17,426 bases of DNA from Theodoxus fluviatilis. Taxonomy: Eukaryota > Mollusca > Gastropoda > Cycloneritida > Neritidae. Where the stretch lies: contig JAWQFJ010020591.1 of the NCBI GenBank assembly GCA_034096865.1, forward strand, positions 1-17,426. The letters are read 5' to 3'. Shown here piece by piece: positions 17,392-17,426 of the stretch. Numbering within the stretch: the first letter of the stretch is position 1; each line of letters begins with the position of its first letter. The translations under genes were made by a program, and so were the position numbers. The notes under the pieces were generated by a model that saw nothing but the letters and a program-made list of their open reading frames with translations, was not told the origin of the DNA and made no database searches.

Positions 17392-17426
17392 AAAGATAAG
17401 AAGTTCTAACCTCTCTACCAACCTTT

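Overview
This window looks like intron-rich animal genomic DNA, most likely from a marine gastropod or other mollusc. The basis is eukaryotic splice-bounded exons, molluscan-style TGACCTTGACC-rich dispersed repeats, LINE fragments with microsatellite tails, and very long microsatellite and minisatellite arrays. The organism is inferred from repeat style, not proven. There are no bacterial operons, rRNAs or CRISPR arrays, and nearly all of the longer open frames are products of simple repeats.

The one host gene I can support lies on the minus strand and runs right to left. It is an ABCA-subfamily (full-size, lipid-transporter type) ABC transporter, seen as four separate exons: a transmembrane exon (16443-16321), an exon with the last membrane helix and the acidic linker (15996-15719), an exon with Walker A (13092-12898), and an exon with the Q-loop region (5007 to about 4820). 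The last three join in phase 0 and read continuously through the start of a nucleotide-binding domain, probably NBD2. The ABC signature, Walker B and C-terminus must lie beyond the left edge. The exons for the membrane helices between the first two exons were not found.

Everything else is intronic or flanking repeat DNA. Left part (1-2370): copy 1 of a dispersed repeat (called R1 here), a MITE with ~50-bp inverted ends, GGCGCC-rich subrepeats, copy A of a TGACCTTGACC-rich element (called TE-N), and a scrap of an ORF1-like frame. 2381-4389: a 5'-truncated, frameshifted LINE with an RT FADD motif, carrying a second LINE fragment nested inside it with a clear 12-bp target-site duplication. 4390-4720: a purine tract.

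The ~7.9-kb intron between the Walker A and Q-loop exons holds degenerate ~24-bp monomers, R1 copies 2 and 3 head to head, TE-N copy B inserted into R1 copy 2, and two inverted copies of a CATTCT...AGAATG element. It ends with a 4.5-kb array of about 97 copies of a 46-bp minisatellite, which appears to be a dimer derived from the 24-bp monomers. The 2.6-kb intron before it holds a tRNA-derived SINE and a ~1.9-kb triplet-repeat domain (GCT, GAT, GGT, GAT). TE-N copy C fills 16543-17391.

Because R1 copies supply empty sites for one another, several insertions can be resolved to near base precision by reading alone.
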